This document shows positions 1-10,262 of a stretch of DNA of 64,000 nt, piece by piece. A model generated the notes under the pieces. It had not been told where the DNA came from and searched no databases. It saw only the letters and a program-made list of their open reading frames with translations. This DNA comes from Ahaetulla prasina (taxonomy: Eukaryota; Chordata; Lepidosauria; Squamata; Colubridae), in assembly GCF_028640845.1 (NCBI RefSeq), contig NC_080542.1:135101580-135165579 (forward strand), read 5' to 3'. A program made the translations under genes and the position numbers. The stretch's first letter is position 1. Every line of letters begins with the position of its first letter.

Positions 1-285
1 TGCCTGGGCTTCATAGCAAGATGTTTCCAGAAATTTTGCCATTGCTTCCTTCCTAGGGATGAGAGAAAGTGACTGGCTCAAGTGTTTATATTTACACAAA
101 AATAATTTGTCGTGAAAGTGACTGCCTGCGAAGGCTCCTTCACAGGCAGGGGCTGAAAGGCGTAACCAGAAGCAGTTTGCTCCATCCCATATTTGGATAG
201 ACCAGGTTGCCCTTATAAAAAACATTTGACAGGCTCAGGATAAGTCAACTGCTTTGTGCCTAAGGCAAAACTAAATAAAAGAATA

Positions 286-420
286 ACCGAGTTGGAAGTA
301 CCTTGGTGATCTTCTGGTCCAACTCTCTGCTCAAGCAAGAAACCTATATTATTTCAGACAAAAACTAGAACTCATGATCTCCTAGTTGCCTTAATCATGA
401 CACTAAACTGGCTCTCAAAG
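286..420 (-). repeat. CR1 3'-end fragment followed by a SINE-like fragment
   Basis: The reverse-strand CR1 3' signature (accgagttggaagtacctt, then a 'tccaactctctgctcaagca' stretch) is visible at about 288-345. It is followed by 'ctagaactcatgatctcc' and 'gacactaaactggctctc', which resemble the head of a reversed tRNA-derived SINE. The same pair recurs at about 6226-6361 in the right duplication copy. Confidence 0.5.
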
Positions 421-704
421 CAGCATCTGTAATTACATTTAGTTTTTAAAAAAAAACACAAATGATTCATTAATTGCAAAAATAATCCATTATTATTTGC
501 TATAATCCCATATAAATGTAAAATGACATTCCAGTAAGGACATGGAGAAACTTCTGTTTGTTTGTTTTGAAAGCAGCAAAAGGGAAAAATCCTGAATGGC
601 TTTTGACATAAAACAAAGGAACTGAAATTGTTTTAGATCATTTCACAATGTATTATTTTTTTTATTTAAATATCATGATATTTTGACCTTTTAACAATAA
701 CAGC

Positions 705-1134
705 AACAGAGTTGGAAGGGACCTTGGATGCCTTCTAGTCCAACCCCCTGCCCAAGCAGGAAACCCTACACCATCTCAGACAGATGGTTATCCAACATTT
801 TCTTAAAAATTTCCAGTGTTGGAGCATTCACAACTTCTGCAGGCAAGTCGTTCCACTTATTAATTGTTCTAACTGTTAGGAAATTTCTCTTTAGTTCTAA
901 GTTGCTTCTTTCCTTGATCAGTTTCCACCCATTGCTTCTTGTTCTACCCTCAGGTGCTTTGGAGAACAGCCTGACTCCCACTTCTCTGTGGCAGCCCCTG
1001 AGATATTGGAACACTGCTATCAGGTCTCCCCTAGTCCTTCTTTTCATTAAACTAGACATACCCAGTTCCTGCAACTGTTCTTCATATGTTTTAGCCTCCA
1101 GTCCCCTAATCAACTTGGTTGCTCTTCTCTGCAC
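705..1134 (-). mobile_element. CR1 LINE 3' end, truncated at the duplication junction
   Basis: Read on the minus strand, this encodes the C-terminal part of CR1 ORF2 ([19 protein letters not shown], then [20 protein letters not shown]), and the 3' end reads gtcccttccaactctg. It is a near-identical copy of 6646-7075 but is cut at 1134 by the duplication junction, so everything upstream of KLIRGLE is missing. CR1 is a non-LTR retrotransposon clade usually truncated at the 5' end. Only the frame's tail is left, so it is not functional. Confidence 0.9.
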
Positions 1135-1790
1135 CAAGAAGAGATCAGCCGAATCTGGCGGTGAGGATGAGGAAGGGTCTGCCGAACGAAGCGGCAAAGA
1201 GGACGGGGCGAATGCGGAAGTTGCGGAGGTCAACACCAGCGCCAACGCTGCAAGTTTAAGGCGCAACATGTCGGTGGTGCGAGAAGAAGGGCACCTAGCT
1301 CAAGTCTGTCGAGCTCCCCAACCTTCCGCGAAAATTCAAATCGGCCAATCAGGCGCGGGATCGGCAAGGCGACCCAGCGATTGGCTCAAACAAAAAGCGG
1401 ATTCAAACCAAGCGACTGTGGTCATAGGCGCGCCTCAACCCAGTGGAGAAGAAGATCTTCACCAAACCCAAAATAGAGGAGTGCGGTGCCGACTCGAAGT
1501 GGACACGGGTCAGCGATCACCATCATGTCCTGGGACACTTTGGCGAAGTCACTGCCATCAGTCGCGGCGCCACCTGCAAACACAAGCAGCTCTGAGTCCA
1601 CGACTACCAAGGGAATCGCATCCCTGTTCGAGGACCACCTCTGTCCAGTCGATACGGACCACACAAGAAGACCCTGCCCATCACGATCGTCGAAGGGACC
1701 CTGCCTGGTTTGTTGGGACTAGACTGGTTTCGTGCACTGGGCATGGGAGTGACTGGCATCTACAAGTGACTGTAACCTGAAAGACATGCT
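1135..1790 (+). pseudogene. gypsy gag C-terminus and aspartic protease remnant
   Basis: A damaged zinc-knuckle end (EEGHLAQVCRAP, about 1280-1318) marks the nucleic-acid-binding tail of gag. Its first cysteines are lost to a frameshift. About 60 codons later, RCRLEVDTG (about 1485-1510) is the retropepsin active-site D-T-G, after which the frame shifts: the following SAITIMSWDTLAKSLP (about 1520-1565) is readable only in another phase. Near the end GLDWFRALGMGVTGIYK (about 1718-1770) is the typical segment closing gypsy proteases. At least two frame changes separate these parts. An open frame that starts upstream at 728 runs into this region, but its first part is antisense CR1, so it is a chimera of the duplication junction and not a gene. 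Confidence 0.8.
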
Positions 1791-1899
1791 CATGAGCGAG
1801 TTCGAAGATGTCTTCAAGGACTGCCTGGGCAAGTACAAGGGGACCCCTATTTCCTTCAACTTAGACCCCAGGTAGCTCCCATTAGGTTAAAGGCAAGGA

Positions 1900-2600
1900 G
1901 AGTCCCTTTGCCCTTAAACCTAAAATTGACAAGGAGCTAGATAAGCTCATAAATCAGGGATTTTGGTGCCAGTCGACCACGCAAAGTGGGAGACGCATCG
2001 TCACCCCAGTAAAACCAGATGGGTCAATTAGAATCTGCGCTGACTACAAGGCGCTAAACAAAGCCTTACAGAAAAGCGCTTACCCGGTTCCCGTGGTGCA
2101 ACATTTGCTGCACTCGTTGGGGCAAGGGCAAGTCTTTGCAAAGTTAGACTTGGCTCAAGCCTACCAACAACTGCCCGTAGGCGCCAACACAGCCGAAGCC
2201 CAAACGATTGTAACTCACAGGGGGCATTCAAGTGTACCCGATTACAATTTGGGGTGAGTGTGGCACCAGGGCTGTTCAAAACTTAATGGAACGACTTCTG
2301 CAAGGGCTCTCAGGGTAGTTCCCTACTTGATGATGTATTGATATCAGCGGAAAATGTAGAGGAATTGGGGGCGTCTGAGAAAGGTTCTGGGCATTTTCCG
2401 GTCAGCGGACTAAAGGTTAAAGTGAACAAATGCCAGATAGGGTAGAATCCGTAATTCTTGGGCTACGAATAGACAAGAAAGGAATTCACCCCACTGAGAG
2501 CAAGGTCAAGGCAATCAGAAAGGCTCCAGCGCCCAAAAACAAAACAGAGCTACAGGCATTCCTGGGGCTAGTGAATTTTAGCGGTCTTTTAAAAACAAAG
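1900..2600 (+). pseudogene. gypsy reverse transcriptase remnant
   Basis: Motifs in order on the plus strand: DGSIRICADYKALNKA (about 2020-2065), then FAKLDLAQAYQQLPV (about 2137-2180) containing the first catalytic aspartate, then RLQFGVSVAPGLFQ (about 2238-2280), then YLDDVLIS (about 2318-2341), the catalytic LDD box, then HPTESKVKAIRKAPAPKNK (about 2488-2545) and ELQAFLGLVNF of the connection region. They lie in different frames, so frameshifts are present. This is the DNA-synthesising domain of a Ty3/gypsy polyprotein and is clearly inactivated. No intact frame longer than about 65 codons survives here. Confidence 0.88.
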
Positions 2601-2739
2601 CGACCGTTGCTGAACGCTGCATAAGCTTCTAGGAAAAATACTGTTTGGTCTTGGGGAAAGTCGGAAAGTAGGGCTTTGAAGCAGTAAAAACCTGCTCTCA
2701 AGCGATAGCCTGCTCATCCAGTATCATAGCTCATTGCCA

Positions 2740-3112
2740 TTAGTGCTGGTTTGCGATGCCTCCCCTTACGGGGTGGGGCTGTGCTCAGCCACAGACTTCA
2801 AAGCACAGAAGCCCCTATAGCCTTCTACTCCAGAACGATGTCCTCCCAGAGAGGAACTATAGCCAGTTAGATAAAGAAGCGCTAGCAATTGTGTCAGGGT
2901 GAAAAATTCACGAATATGTTTTTGGGCGACTTTGAAATTGTGACTGACCACAGACCGCTGTTAGGAATACTGGCTGGCGACCGCAGCCTGTGGCACTTCG
3001 CCACGTTGACTCGATGGACTATTTTCTTAGCCGCTTATTACAAGCTGCAGCATCGACCAGGAAAAGAAGTGGGGCATGCGGACGCGTTAAGCAGATGCCC
3101 ACTACCAGGGGC
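2740..3112 (+). pseudogene. gypsy RNase H remnant
   Basis: VLVCDASPYGVGLCSA (2746-2793) holds the first catalytic aspartate of a gypsy RNase H. RNYSQLDKEALAIVSG follows at about 2854-2902, then an in-frame stop. FEIVTDHRPLLGIL (about 2931-2972) and the closing RPGKEVGHADALSR (about 3055-3095) are the usual C-terminal motifs of this domain. The last third (2889-3110) is still open in one frame and reads on into unrelated tandem-repeat sequence after 3112, which marks the end of the retroelement. The enzyme would remove the RNA strand after reverse transcription; this copy is dead. Confidence 0.88.
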
Positions 3113-3970
3113 GTGGTTTTCAAAAGCTGTTTTAAAGGTGAAAGTTGATTTTAAAACTTCAACTGGCAGAAGCAAAACCTGGTTTATTTATTTCATCAAG
3201 TATGTATTTTATGACAGATACAAGTGAAAACATAATTTATAAAATACATGTAAAGGATACAAATAAAAGAAAACATTAGGCCAGGGCTGGTAGGCACACT
3301 GGTGTGCTTATGCACCCCTCTTAGTTAATAAAATAAACTTAATAAAATAAATGACAGCCCTAAAATTGTGGTTTTCAAAAGCTGTTTTAAAGGTGAAAGT
3401 TGATTTTAAAACTTCAACTGGCAGAAGCAAAACCTGGTTTATTTATTTATTTCATCAAGTATGTATTTTATGACAGATACAAGTGAAAACATAATTTATA
3501 AAATACATGTAAAGGATACAAATAAAAGAAAACATTAGGCCAGGGCTGGTAGGCACACTGGTGTGCTTATGCACCCCTCTTAGTTAATAAAATAAACTTA
3601 ATAAAATAAAATAAACTTAATAAAATAAATGACAGCCCTAAAATTGTGGTTTTCAAAAGCTGTTTTAAAGGTGAAAGTTGATTTTAAAACTTCAACTGGC
3701 AAAAGCAAAACCTGGTTTATTTATTTCATCAAGTATGTATTTTATGACAGATACAAGTGAAAACATAATTTATAAAATACATGTAAAGGATACAAATAAA
3801 AGAAAACATTAGGACAGGGCTGGTAGGCACACTGGTGTGCTTATGCACCCTCTTAGTTAATAAAATAAATGACAGCCCTAAAATTGTGGTTTTCAAAAGC
3901 TGTTTTAAAGGTGAAAGTTGATTTTAAAACTTCAACTGGCAGAAGCAAAACCTGGTTTATTTATTTATTT
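3113..3970. repeat. Tandem array of ~240-280-bp units (A units)
   Basis: Units begin with gtggttttcaaaagctg at 3113, 3368, 3646 and 3886, giving spacings of 255, 278 and 240 bp. Each full unit holds an unknown 80-bp core (ending aaaacctggtttattta) followed by 'catcaagtatgtattttatg ... ggtaggcacactggtgtgct', which resembles the 3' tail of the LINE seen at 9563 and 23585. Length differences come mostly from a variable AATAAACTT-type stretch. The fourth unit is cut and joins the B segment. Identity between units is very high, so the array is young. Confidence 0.88.
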
Positions 3971-4505
3971 TAGAACAGAGAACAAAGAGCATTTGCTGGC
4001 ATTTTCTCAACAGACTCTACAATTCTCTGGTCAAATAAAATGTTTCTATACCTCTGTCTACAGAAAAAGAAAGTAAAATAAGTTGTGAGTTTTTAGTTTG
4101 TGTCCTGTACATTTCCTTATTTGGTTGCACAAAAATCCAAAAGGAACTTCCCTCTTCCAAGCCATCCTTCCTCCAATATTTCAAGACATTTAGCAAGATA
4201 CTTGGCAACTGGTTTCTTTTCCTATAACATTTCTCCCTCCCACAGCTGCACGTTGCTACAGTGACACAGAGCCGAAGAAAGGGAAATACCTTCTAACAAT
4301 TCCTATAGGACATTAAAGTTTATAATTAGGAAGTTGGAAGGCAAGAATCCTCATTGGTGGGAAAGTAAATTGTTCACAATCTCTGTAGGACTGCAGGATT
4401 GCTCCTGTTTCTGATAACCTGATGCAGAACATGGAAAAACAAATGATCCTGTTCTTGATGTCACTGGATTTAGAACAGGTCCTATAAGGAAATATCCAAA
4501 TTCAA
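3886..4505. repeat. Duplicated A'+B segment, copy 1
   Basis: A short A core followed by a ~535-bp B segment starting ttttagaacagagaacaaag. The same pair recurs at 4944-5572, with a few substitutions and several one-base length differences in homopolymers. Short reverse-strand frames present in both copies (4017-4208 and 5030-5275) are not similar to any family I recognise and differ in reading frame because of the indels, so I do not call them genes. Confidence 0.85.
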
Positions 4506-4943
4506 TGCACATTTTTTTTTCACGGAAACTTAAAAGCGCTCTTCATGTAGGATTTGTGTTTCTTGGATTAAGCATTGTCACCTTTAAGGTTTTATATTCT
4601 ATTAATTTGTGGATATCTGTGAAACATACAATTTTTCCTCTTTTATTCTAACCATTTATTTATCTTTTAGAATGTACACATTCTTCTTTCATTGCAAAGA
4701 TAGACTGAATGACAGATGAATTTAATTGATGCAACTTTATTTATTTATTTCATCAAGTATGTATTTTATGACAGATACAAGTGAAAACATAATTTATAAA
4801 ATACATGTAAAGGATACAAATAAAAGAAAACATTAGGACAGGGCTGGTAGGCACACTGGTGTGCTTATGCACCCCTCTTAGTTAATAAAATAAACTTAAT
4901 AAAATAAAATAAACTTAATAAAATAAATGACAGCCCTAAAATT
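4506..4943. other. Unique spacer plus LINE-tail repeat
   Basis: 4506-4735 is AT-rich and found only once. 4736-4943 repeats the LINE-tail half of the A unit (catcaagtatgtattttatg through gacagccctaaaatt). No gene seen. Confidence 0.7.
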
Positions 4944-5572
4944 GTGGTTTTCAAAAGCTGTTTTAAAGGTGAAAGTTGATTTTTAAAACTTCAACTGGCA
5001 GAAGCAAAAACCTGGTTTATTTATTTATTTTATTTTAGAACAGAGAACAAAGAGCATTTGCTGGGCATTTTCTCAACAGACTCTACAATTCTCTGGTCAA
5101 ATAAAATGTTTCTATACCTCTGTTTACAGAAAAAGAAAGTAAAATAAGTTGTGAGTTTTTTAGTTTGTGTCCTGTACATTTCCTTATTTGGTTGCACAAA
5201 AATCCAAAAGGAACTTCCCTCTTCCAAGCCATCCTTCCTCCAATATTTCAAGACATTTAGCAAGATACTTGGCAACTGGTTTCTTTTCCTATAACATTTC
5301 TCCCTCCCACAGCTGCACGTTGCTACAGTGACACAGAGCCGAAGAAAGGGAAATACCTTCTAACAATTCCTATAGGACATTAAAGTTTATAATTAGGAAG
5401 TTGGAAGGCAAGAATCCTCATTAGTGGGAAAGTAAATTGTTCACAATCTCTGGAGGACTGCAGGATTGCTCCAGTTTCTGATAACCTGATGCAGAACTTG
5501 GAAAATAAAATGATCCTGTTCTTGATGTCACTGGATTTAGAACTGGTCCTATATGGAAATATCCAAATTCAA
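4944..5572. repeat. Duplicated A'+B segment, copy 2
   Basis: Second copy of 3886-4505, offset by about 1,060 bp, ending in aaatatccaaattcaat, after which the two copies diverge. Indels are mainly single bases in runs, for example in the stretch before 'agtttgtgtcctgtac'. Those could be real or sequencing errors. Confidence 0.85.
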
Positions 5573-5661
5573 TTTGGAATTCATATTTGTGGAAGGCTTA
5601 CTTTTAGTAGTTCTAAAACCAGAATAAATTATCTGCTGAAGAGAAACAGTTTGGTCTAGGG

Positions 5662-5770
5662 CAGTGATGCTAACCTTTTTGCCGTTTACGTGCCAAAAAG
5701 TGGGGGGAGCGTGGGGGGGTCATGTGGGTGTGTGCCCACCTCCATAATTCAGTTCCTGGAGGAGCTCAAT
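5662..5770 (+). mobile_element. Possible hAT-type element end
   Basis: cagtgatgctaacctttttg followed by a G-rich run resembles the terminus of hAT (Charlie-like) elements, which often begin CAGTG and continue 'aaccttttt'. No matching right end or target-site duplication was found, so this is a fragment. The rest of 5573-5940 shows no gene. Confidence 0.45.
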
Positions 5771-5940
5771 TCATTTGCTCTGCAGTTTTCAACACTAATA
5801 GCCCTTATTATCCTTTAGCAGCTCACCTGTCCATTCCCGGAAACCAAGCCTTTGCTAAACTTGTAGTGCTGGAAGAAACAAAAGAACAAAACTGGAATGA
5901 GAGAGCGTCTGTTTCTCTTCTTTCAAACATGTATGAGGAT

Positions 5941-7075
5941 TGCCTGGGCTTCATAGCAAGATGTTTCCAGAAATTTTGCCATTGCTTCCTTCCTAGGGAT
6001 GAGAGAAAGTGACTGGCTCAAGTGTTTATATTTACACAAAAATAATTTGTCGTGAAAGCGACTGCCTGCGAAGGCTCCTTCACAGGCAGGGGCTGAAAGG
6101 CGTAACCAGAAGCAGTTTGCTCCATCCCATATTTGGATAGACCAGGTTGCCCTTATAAAAAACATTTGACAGGCTCAGGATAAGTCAACTGCTTTGTGCC
6201 TAAGGCAAAACTAAATAAAAGAATAACCGAGTTGGAAGTACCTTGGTGATCTTCTGGTCCAACTCTCTGCTCAAGCAAGAAACCCTATATTATTTCAGAC
6301 AAAAACTAGAACTCATGATCTCCTAGTTGCCTTAATCACGACACTAAACTGGCTCTCAAAGCAGCATCTGTAATTACATTTAGTTTTTTTAAAAAAACAC
6401 AAATGATTCATTAATTGCAAAAATAATCCATTATTATTTGCTATAATCCCATATAAATGTAAAATGACATTCCAATAAGGACATGGAGAAACTTCTGTTT
6501 GTTTGTTTTGAAAGCAGCAAAGGGGAAAAATCCTGAATGGCTTTTGACATAAAACAAAGGAACTGAAATTGTTTTAGATCATTTCACAATGTATTATTTT
6601 TTTTATTTAAATATCATGATATTTTGACCTTTTAACAATAACAGCAACAGAGTTGGAAGGGACCTTGGAGGCCTTCTAGTCCAACCCCCTGCCCAAGCAG
6701 GAAACCCTACACCATCTCAGACAGATGGTTATCCAACATTTTCTTAAAAATTTCCAGTGTTGGAGCATTCACAACTTCTGCAGGCAAGTCGTTCCACTTA
6801 TTAATTGTTCTAACTGTCAGGAAATTTCTCCTTAGTTCTAAGTTGCTTCTTTCCTTGATCAGTTTCCACCCATTGCTTCTTGTTCTACCCTCAGGTGCTT
6901 TGGAGAACAGCCTGACTCCCACTTCTCTGTGGCAACCCCTGAGATATTGGAACACTGCTATCAGGTCTCCCCTAGTCCTTCTTTTCATTAAACTAGACAT
7001 ACCCAGTTCCTGCAACTGTTCTTCATATGTTTTAGCCTCCAGTCCCCTAATCAACTTGGTTGCTCTTCTCTGCAC
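5941..7075. repeat. Right copy (3' end) of the ~5.94-kb tandem duplication
   Basis: Near-identical to 1-1134. After 7075 the CR1 element continues without a break (ctctttctagagtctcagc), so this copy keeps the original right flank while the left copy is joined to gypsy sequence. Confidence 0.85.
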
Positions 7076-7380
7076 TCTTTCTAGAGTCTCAGCATTTTTT
7101 TTAAATCGTGGCGACCAAAACTGAATGCAGTATTCCAAGTGTGGCCTTACCAAGGCATTATAAAGTGGCACTAACACGTCACGTGATCTTGACTCTATCC
7201 CTCTGTTTATGCAGCCCAGAACTGTGTTGGCTTTTTTAGCAGCAGCTGCACACTGCTGGCTCATATCTAAATGGTTGTCCACTAGGACTCCAAGATCCCT
7301 CTCACAGGTATTTTCTGTTTGAGCAATTTCCCTGATCTGCTTCATTGTTGGAAGTGATCCCACACTCAGTTTTACAGAAT
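6646..7380 (-). mobile_element. CR1 LINE, 5'-truncated copy
   Basis: The best preserved CR1 in the window. The 3' terminus (minus strand) lies near 6646 (ccttccaactctgttgctgt) and the element extends to about 7380, where CR1-like coding sequence ends. It keeps only the last quarter of ORF2, the usual result of incomplete reverse transcription. Confidence 0.92.
6707..7363 (-). pseudogene. CR1 ORF2 C-terminal fragment (218 codons open)
   Basis: The frame encodes the region after the reverse-transcriptase core of CR1 ORF2: [98 protein letters not shown] and [16 protein letters not shown]. These are strongly conserved in bird and reptile CR1. The catalytic YADD-type box lies further upstream and is absent, so the fragment has no enzyme activity. 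The open frame over 218 codons suggests a fairly recent insertion. The first residues of the frame are a convenient start within the truncated copy and not a true start. Confidence 0.9.
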
Positions 7381-7774
7381 TGCTGGGAGTTGGGCAACAT
7401 ATACATTAATATCCTTCTTATGATCAATTTATGGTAAATATTGAAAGGAGATGGAGGGAGGGAGGGAGAGGGAGATTCTTTTCTTCCATCAATTTATTTT
7501 CAGTTCATTTCAATTCATAAATTTTATCAATGGCAATATGTCGCTAACCTGATCTTTCATATCTTCCAATGATCAACCTATCACTCCTATATCTAAGTCC
7601 ATCCATCTAGTTGTTGATCAAACTATTCTCTCCTTCCACCTTTCCCATCATGAGAGCTTTCTCCAGAGAACTAGTCTTTGCATAATATGTTTGAAGTAGC
7701 ATAAGTTGAGTGTGGTCATTGTTCCTTGTGCAAGAACTTTGGGTTGATTGGTTAATGTTCCATGATAGTCTTGT
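7381..7774. other. No gene seen
   Basis: AT-rich sequence with a short (GGGA)n tract at about 7450-7475. Short overlapping minus-strand frames at 7607-7839 partly read antisense through the CR1 end at 7778 and are not genes. Confidence 0.6.
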
Positions 7775-7777
7775 CTG

Positions 7778-7852
7778 GTATAGGGTTTCCTGCTTGAGCA
7801 GGGGGTTGTACTGGAAGACCTGCAATACAATCTGTCCAACTCTGTTATTCTA
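7778..7852 (+). mobile_element. CR1 3' terminal fragment
   Basis: gggtttcctgcttgagcagg followed by 'gactgg'-type CR1 sequence and 'caactctgttattctatta' is the CR1 3' terminus on the plus strand, including the start of its TTCTA-type tail. Confidence 0.75.
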
Positions 7853-9437
7853 TTATTTGTTTATTTTTTTGGCTATTTTTTTGGTTGTTTATTTTCAGGA
7901 GTGTTCCCCAACACCAAAGTGATATATTCTAGTAGCAATTGGAATTTATACAATTCACTGTGTTTACCTGAAAAAACAGCACCTTACTGAATGATGCCTC
8001 TGGAAAATTTAGAAATTTCCCCATCTCACCTTTTATAAGGAACAAATCTAGAAGATAACAAAAGCAAGGAGGAAGCTCTAGAATCCAAAAGAAAAATGAG
8101 ATTTAAGATCCATAAAACCACTCAGTTTAGGTTAGTTCAAACTAATTTTGTAAACCATTCACCCAGTTCTGCTTTTTGTTTCCCATCTCATTTTCTCTTC
8201 TCACTAAAAAAACAAATGCAGCAAATACCAGCAGACCTTGAAAAACACATTAAAATTGTGTGCATGGTTCCTCTTTCTTTCAATATATCTCCACTAAATT
8301 GAAACACCACCATATTTTCAAAATGACAGCTTAAAACAAAAAAAAAAAGATGACACCATGTGTGAACTTTTTAAAAGGGGAAACATACAAATCACTTTTG
8401 TTTGTTTTCAAAAGTTTGGGCAAACAGAAACCTTCTTGACCTGTTGCTTAAAGGCCATTTATCAACAGCTTTTTTCCAAATATACATTTGGATACTATAT
8501 CCACACGATTATATGTTCTCTTCACTTTTGAAATGAATAACAATTTTTTAAAATGTTGTGTCCACTGTTTAAGGGCAAGAGGTAAATAGAATTTTTAATT
8601 TCAGATTCAAAGAAGTATTTATTTCTATTTGTTCGAGGTTTGCCAGTTGTCTATCATGAGAGATTTAATTCTAAGAGTTATTTCTCTCTCCATATGTCAT
8701 GTCAAATGGGACTTTTCCTTTATGCACAAGGGGTTTCTAAAAAGTTCATATAGAGGCATCACTGCAAATGTTTTCTAACTTATCCTCTGAATACAGCAGC
8801 AGAGAGATTATCTTTCTTTCACATTAACCTTGCCAAACAAGAAAAAAATCCATAGTCTCTAATAAGTTTATATTTATTTTATACTTGGTGGTCTGTACTT
8901 AAATGATCTCATATCTCACCAGAAGCCTTTCTCAAGCCCTTGAGAATCTATAACTTAAGGTGTCTCTAACTGGCATGGTGTTAAATACTAGTTGCTCATT
9001 TGGCAATTACCATGTTCTGTAGGTGGGATTACCACAAATACGGTATCTGATTCAGCTCTGTTATGTTGACTTAGATTTAATTTTTCCAACCTGATTTTCT
9101 CCATAATGTATATCTTTCATCAGCTCTAACCAATAAGGCTAATAGTCAGGATGGCTTGCCATTTAATATATAAATAATCCTGAAATGCAATAAGAGAAAG
9201 CATACAGTTAACCTTGACTAAGTTTAAGATTCAGCAGAGTCAGCTCTAGTTAGCACTTGGATGGAAGACATTAGGGCAGGAGAGACTGGGAAATAAAATA
9301 AAAAAACTTTTGGAAGAAGACAATAGCAAAATTTTTCTGTATCATGTCAAATAAAACTGCCTGGATATGCCCATCAAATCACAAGTAGTTGAGTTCAGTT
9401 CATATGAGACTTTACTACATAGGCATTTTGTCCAGAC
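7853..9437. other. No gene seen
   Basis: AT-rich unique sequence on both strands. The only frames are short (for example 8096-8302) and match nothing I recognise. Confidence 0.6.
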
Positions 9438-9574
9438 AAAATCAAATGTTGCAAGATCCAATCTGGGTCGGTTTTGTGTTGCAGGATCCAACCTTGGTCA
9501 GTCACTGGGATCAGATGTTTTGTTTTTCAAGCTTTCAGATTTGTACTGGAGCCAATCTTCAGGGAACTTTTATT

Positions 9575-9613
<39 letters not shown>

Positions 9614-10262
9614 TTTTGGCACAACAGTATATATAAGCATGAAAGTAACTATATAATATATAAACATATATATAAGCATAAGTATGTAATAACTATATTA
9701 ATTGGATATAATGAAACAATAGGACAGGAACGGTAGGCACGTTTGTGCTCTTATGCACACCCCTTACAGACCTCTTAGGAATGGGATGAGGTCAGTAGTA
9801 GATAGTTTTTGATTGAAGCTTTGGGGATTTTGAGAAGAGACCACAGAGTCAGGTAGTGTGTTCCAAGCATTAATAACTCTGTTACAGAAGTCATATTTTC
9901 TGTAATCAAGATTGAAGCAGTTAACATTACGTTTGAATCTATTGTTTGCTCTTGTATTGTTGTGATTGAAGCTGAAGTAGTCTTTAACAGGAAGGACATT
10001 GCAATAGATGATTCTATGAGTTTAACACAGGTCCTGTCGAAGGCGGCGGAGTTCTAAGTTTTCTAAACCCAAAATTTCAAGTCTGGTGGCATAAGGTATT
10101 TTGTTGTATTCAGAGGAGTGGACAACTCTTCTCTCTAGCTAGCTCCAGTACAGCTGAAGATAGTCTCCAGCACAAGACTGAAAGCTCAGAAGGCAAAACT
10201 TCTGCTCCCAGTAACCAGACTGACCCAGATTGGATCGTGCAACATTATCCTGGGATACATGT
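9438..10262. mobile_element. Palindromic element split by a LINE
   Basis: Two inverted arms, about 9438-9562 (ttgcaagatccaatctgggt onward) and 10136-10262 (ending gacccagattggatcgtgca), match the arms of the intact palindrome at 32112-32358. Between them lies a LINE at 9563-10135, close to the palindrome's apex. The element is non-coding, looks like a foldback or MITE-type repeat, and is older than the LINE. Confidence 0.75.
9563..10135 (-). mobile_element. CR1/L2-type LINE, 3' end
   Basis: On the minus strand the coding tail reads CNRVINAWNTLPDSVVSSQ and then LSTTDLIPF, preceded by IPYATRLEILGLENLELRRL. This is the C-terminal pattern of CR1/L2-like ORF2 proteins, with 'W N x L P' as the anchor. 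The 3' tail contains the 'ggtaggcacgtttgtgctct' block and ends in (AAAT)n. The same family is at 23585-24130, and its tail is part of the tandem units at 3113. The frame is broken by stops. I cannot fix the exact clade. Confidence 0.8.

Larger units (their letters stand above)
1..1134. repeat. Left copy (3' end) of a ~5.94-kb tandem duplication
   Basis: This stretch matches 5941-7075 almost base for base, with roughly ten substitutions or short indels. Identity stops sharply after GCAC at 1131-1134: here gypsy sequence follows, while at 7076 the CR1 element carries on. That is the pattern of a head-to-tail tandem duplication in which 1-1134 is the end of one copy and 1135-7075 is the next full copy. 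The start of the left copy would lie outside the window. Seen directly; the tandem model is inference. Confidence 0.85.
1135..3112 (+). mobile_element. Degenerate Ty3/gypsy LTR retrotransposon, internal region
   Basis: Domains appear in gypsy order: zinc knuckle of gag, protease, reverse transcriptase, RNase H. No integrase, primer-binding site or LTR is seen; the element stops at 3112 where a tandem repeat begins, and starts at the duplication junction at 1135. Many frameshifts and stops make it a fossil. Local GC is clearly higher than in the flanks. Two unrelated-looking solo LTRs elsewhere in the window (13386, 40850) could belong to this family, but nothing here proves that. Confidence 0.9.

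Noticed and set aside
728..1780. 350-codon open frame
   Set aside because: Its first ~135 codons are antisense CR1 and the rest is broken gypsy gag/protease; it crosses the duplication junction at 1134/1135, so it is an accidental fusion.
3113..3970. CRISPR-like array because of regular direct repeats
   Set aside because: Units are ~250 bp, fully repeated with no unique spacers, in an animal genome; this is a tandem duplication.
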